From: an uncultured Synergistales bacterium
Lineage (GTDB): Bacteria > Synergistota > Synergistia > Synergistales > Aminobacteriaceae
Length of the DNA stretch: 8,315 bases
Assembly: GCA_905233335.1 (NCBI GenBank)
Contig: CAJOED010000043.1
Coordinates: 1-8,315, forward strand
Direction: 5' to 3'
Shown: one piece after another, positions 6,721-8,315 of the stretch
Position numbering within the stretch: the stretch's first letter is position 1
Layout of the letters: the number at the start of each line of letters is the position of its first letter
Position numbers and translations under genes: made by a program
Notes under the pieces: model-generated
Databases searched by the model: none
The model's input: the letters and a program-made list of their open reading frames with translations, nothing else
Told to the model about the DNA's origin: nothing

Positions 6721-8226
6721 CTATGATGCTGCCTTTGCTTTTGGCATTGCGGCATTAAGTATTATCTCCTGCGTGAGGCTCTTGGTGTCGGTGAACTCCG
6801 CCGTAACTTTTCCTTCACTCATTACGTAAATTCTGTCCGACATGTTGATGACTTCAGGAAGTTCCGAACTTATCATGAGTATTCCGAGTCCCTGTGAGGC
6901 CAAGTCCGACATTATCTCGTAGATTGCCGCCTTGCTTCCGACATCAACGCCCTTAGTCGGCTCATCAAGAATAATCATTTTCGGGTTTGCCGCTAACTGT
7001 TTCGCCACAACTACTTTCTGCTGGTTGCCTCCCGATAATGCTCCCGTGAGCGTGTCGGTGTCAGGTGCTTTTATCGCAAGCAAGTCCTTCATGCCGTCGG
7101 AAAGCTGATACTCTTTGCGCCTGTTGATAAAAATTCCGTTCTGACATTCTTTCGCCATAACAGGAAGAGAAATATTGTGATTGATTGACCACTGCAATAA
7201 CAGTCCGTCTTTCTGTCTGTCTTCAGGGAGGTAGCCGAGTCCTTTTGCCATCATCTGTGTCGGTGTGTGTGAATGTATCTCTTCGCCCCTGAAAATAATT
7301 TTCCCGCTGTCCGGCTGATGAACTCCGAAAACTGCCTCCATTACTTCAGTGCGTCCTGCTCCGACGAGTCCCGTAAGACCGACAATTTCTCCTGCCTTCA
7401 CGTTAATGTTCACGTCCCGGAAAAATCCCGTGCGGCTCAAGTTTTCGAGTCTCAATAATTCCTCGCCCGTTTCTGTTTCTTTTTTCGGGTAGAGCTGGTT
7501 GATGTCCCTTCCGACCATCTGGTGAATCAAGAATGACTGTTCGACCTCGTGCAAGTTCCACGTGCCTATGTACTGTGCGTCCCTAAAGACCGTAACTCTT
7601 TCAGCGAGTCCGTACATGTCCTCAAAGCGGTGGGAGATTAAGATTATTCCTGTCCCCTGTTCCTTTAGGCGCAACGCTATCTTGTAGAGTGCTTCGGCTT
7701 CACGCTGTGAGAGTGCTGCTGTCGGTTCGTCCATGATTAATATTTTCGCGTTCATGGAGAGTGCCTTTGCGATTTCCACGAGCTGCTGCTGAGCCACTGA
7801 CAATGAGCCAACAGAAGCGGTCGGGCTGAAGTCAGCGTCAACTGCCTCAAGTAACTTCTTGGCCTCACGGTTCATTTTTGCCCAGTCGATGAACGGCCCT
7901 ATCTTGAACTCATGTCCCGCAAAAATATTCTCTGCAACGCTCAAATCCGGGTAGCTCGCCGCATGTTGATATATTGCCGCAATCCCGCGTTCCTGCGCAA
8001 CAATCGGATCTGACATCACGACTTTTTCGCCGTTCAGGATGATTTCTCCTCCGTCGGGCTGATGTGCTCCCGTGATGACCTTTATGAACGTCGACTTGCC
8101 TGCACCGTTTTCTCCTGCCAGCGCGTGAATTTCTCCGGCCTTCAGGTTGAAGTGTACGTTATCGAGTGCCTTTACGCCGGGAAATATTTTCGTGATGCCG
8201 TGTAGTTCCAGTATGTATTCCGACAA
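6721..8226 (-). CDS. Sugar ABC transporter ATP-binding protein (double nucleotide-binding domain, RhaT/LsrA/RbsA type)
   Basis: This cytoplasmic ATPase powers the importer. From the TTG at 8226 it has 501 residues, the normal length for the fused two-domain sugar class. Domain 1 has Walker A GENGAGKST (38-46), Q-loop Gln87, signature LSVAQQQ (142-148), Walker B LIMDEPT (163-169) and switch His199. Domain 2 has a divergent Walker A GLVGAGRT (286-293, Arg for Lys), signature LSGGNQQK (397-404), Walker B MIILDEPT (417-424) and SSELPE instead of a switch His; this asymmetry is normal for the family. LSVA and GYLPEDRQKDG (331-341) resemble LsrA and RhaT. The frame also opens at a GTG (8280), but that codon lies in a G-rich hairpin loop, whereas AAAAGGAGG (8237-8245) sits 10 nt before the TTG, the same spacing as both permeases. 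It is the first visible gene of the operon. Confidence 0.93.
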   Translation of the reverse strand: MSEYILELHGITKIFPGVKALDNVHFNLKAGEIHALAGENGAGKSTFIKVITGAHQPDGGEIILNGEKVVMSDPIVAQERGIAAIYQHAASYPDLSVAENIFAGHEFKIGPFIDWAKMNREAKKLLEAVDADFSPTASVGSLSVAQQQLVEIAKALSMNAKILIMDEPTAALSQREAEALYKIALRLKEQGTGIILISHRFEDMYGLAERVTVFRDAQYIGTWNLHEVEQSFLIHQMVGRDINQLYPKKETETGEELLRLENLSRTGFFRDVNINVKAGEIVGLTGLVGAGRTEVMEAVFGVHQPDSGKIIFRGEEIHSHTPTQMMAKGLGYLPEDRQKDGLLLQWSINHNISLPVMAKECQNGIFINRRKEYQLSDGMKDLLAIKAPDTDTLTGALSGGNQQKVVVAKQLAANPKMIILDEPTKGVDVGSKAAIYEIMSDLASQGLGILMISSELPEVINMSDRIYVMSEGKVTAEFTDTKSLTQEIILNAAMPKAKAAS

Positions 8227-8236
8227 AGTGTTTGTG

Positions 8237-8245
8237 CCTCCTTTT
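8237..8245 (-). promoter_or_regulatory. Ribosome binding site of the ATPase gene, decides a TTG start
   Basis: The minus strand reads AAAAGGAGG, then 10 nt to the TTG at 8226. There is no ATG or GTG in a suitable window. An upstream in-frame GTG at 8280 has no ribosome site and would make the G-quadruplex loop and hairpin arm coding, so it is rejected. A rare TTG start behind a strong site would limit translation of the first gene in the operon. Confidence 0.7.
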
Positions 8246-8257
8246 GCGTTGGGATAT

Positions 8258-8300
8258 ACCGCGACTTTTCTCCCACCCACCCACCCCGAAAAGTCGCGGT
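8258..8300 (-). repeat. 13-bp perfect inverted repeat (hairpin) in the ABC operon leader
   Basis: Arms at 8258-8270 and 8288-8300 are perfect reverse complements; on the minus strand the 5' arm is ACCGCGACTTTTC and the 3' arm GAAAAGTCGCGGT. The loop is 17 nt. The 3' arm ends 12 nt before the ATPase ribosome site, so in the message the stem would stand just upstream of the translation start. There is no T-tract after it on the minus strand (TATATCCC follows), and only TCTTTGTG on the plus strand, so it does not look like an intrinsic terminator. The remaining bases to the right edge, 8301-8315, show nothing further. Confidence 0.85.
8271..8287 (-). other. G-quadruplex motif in the hairpin loop
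   Basis: The minus strand, which is the sense strand of the ABC operon, reads GGGGTGGGTGGGTGGGA: four runs of at least three G separated by single T residues. Single-nucleotide loops of this kind are established as the most stable parallel quadruplex type in DNA and RNA. It fills the whole loop of the surrounding 13-bp hairpin. Whether it folds in the cell, and in RNA or DNA, is not shown by the sequence. Confidence 0.8.
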
Positions 8301-8315
8301 CTTTGTGTCGTGATT

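Noticed and set aside
6721..8226. Degenerate second ATPase domain (Arg in Walker A, no switch His) as a defect
   Set aside because: This asymmetry is normal for fused sugar ABC ATPases of the RbsA/LsrA type.
8258..8300. Leader hairpin as an intrinsic terminator
   Set aside because: Neither strand has a T-tract directly after the stem, and there is no plus-strand gene in this part of the window to terminate.

Overview
The window holds eight protein-coding genes and reads as two solute-uptake loci facing one regulator. Base composition is close to balanced. Genes are tightly packed, most have strong GGAGG-type ribosome sites about 10 nt from the start, and the solute-binding-protein signal peptides begin MKK or MSR followed by a hydrophobic stretch. 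With a TRAP system beside a rhamnose/AI-2-type ABC system, this suggests an anaerobic, fermentative, host- or sediment-associated bacterium, possibly a Synergistota or spirochaete relative. That assignment is a low-confidence guess, since no marker gene is present.

Left part (1-2590, minus strand): a three-gene tripartite TRAP transporter operon, transcribed leftward as dctP (periplasmic binding protein), dctQ (small membrane subunit) and dctM (large permease). dctP and dctQ overlap by 4 bp. dctM runs off the left edge, leaving its first 350 residues. The TRAP substrate cannot be read from the sequence.

Middle (2591-3541): a 133-bp AT-rich intergenic region with overlapping inverted repeats and a good extended -10 promoter separates dctP from a divergent AraC-family regulator (2724-3494, plus). 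The regulator most likely controls the TRAP operon. Its start has no Shine-Dalgarno sequence and lies about where transcription should begin, so its message may be leaderless. Between the regulator and the convergent ABC operon is a hairpin with a T-tract on the minus side, the probable terminator of the ABC operon.

Right part (3542-8315, minus strand): a complete ABC importer of the RhaSTPQ/LsrACDB class, transcribed leftward as double ATPase, permease, permease, binding protein. The gene order is that of lsrACDB, but the binding-protein signature motifs look more like the rhamnose-binding protein RhaS than the AI-2 receptor LsrB. A 60-bp spacer with three alternating complementary arms lies just before the binding-protein gene. 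The ATPase probably starts at a TTG (8226), not at the upstream GTG. Just upstream of its ribosome site is the most unusual element seen here: a perfect 13-bp inverted repeat whose 17-nt loop is, on the mRNA strand, four G-runs separated by single T residues, the pattern of a very stable parallel G-quadruplex.

Together the genes would import a sugar or sugar-like compound with ATP (ABC) and probably an organic or sugar acid with an ion gradient (TRAP). No catabolic enzyme lies in the window, so the substrates remain open.
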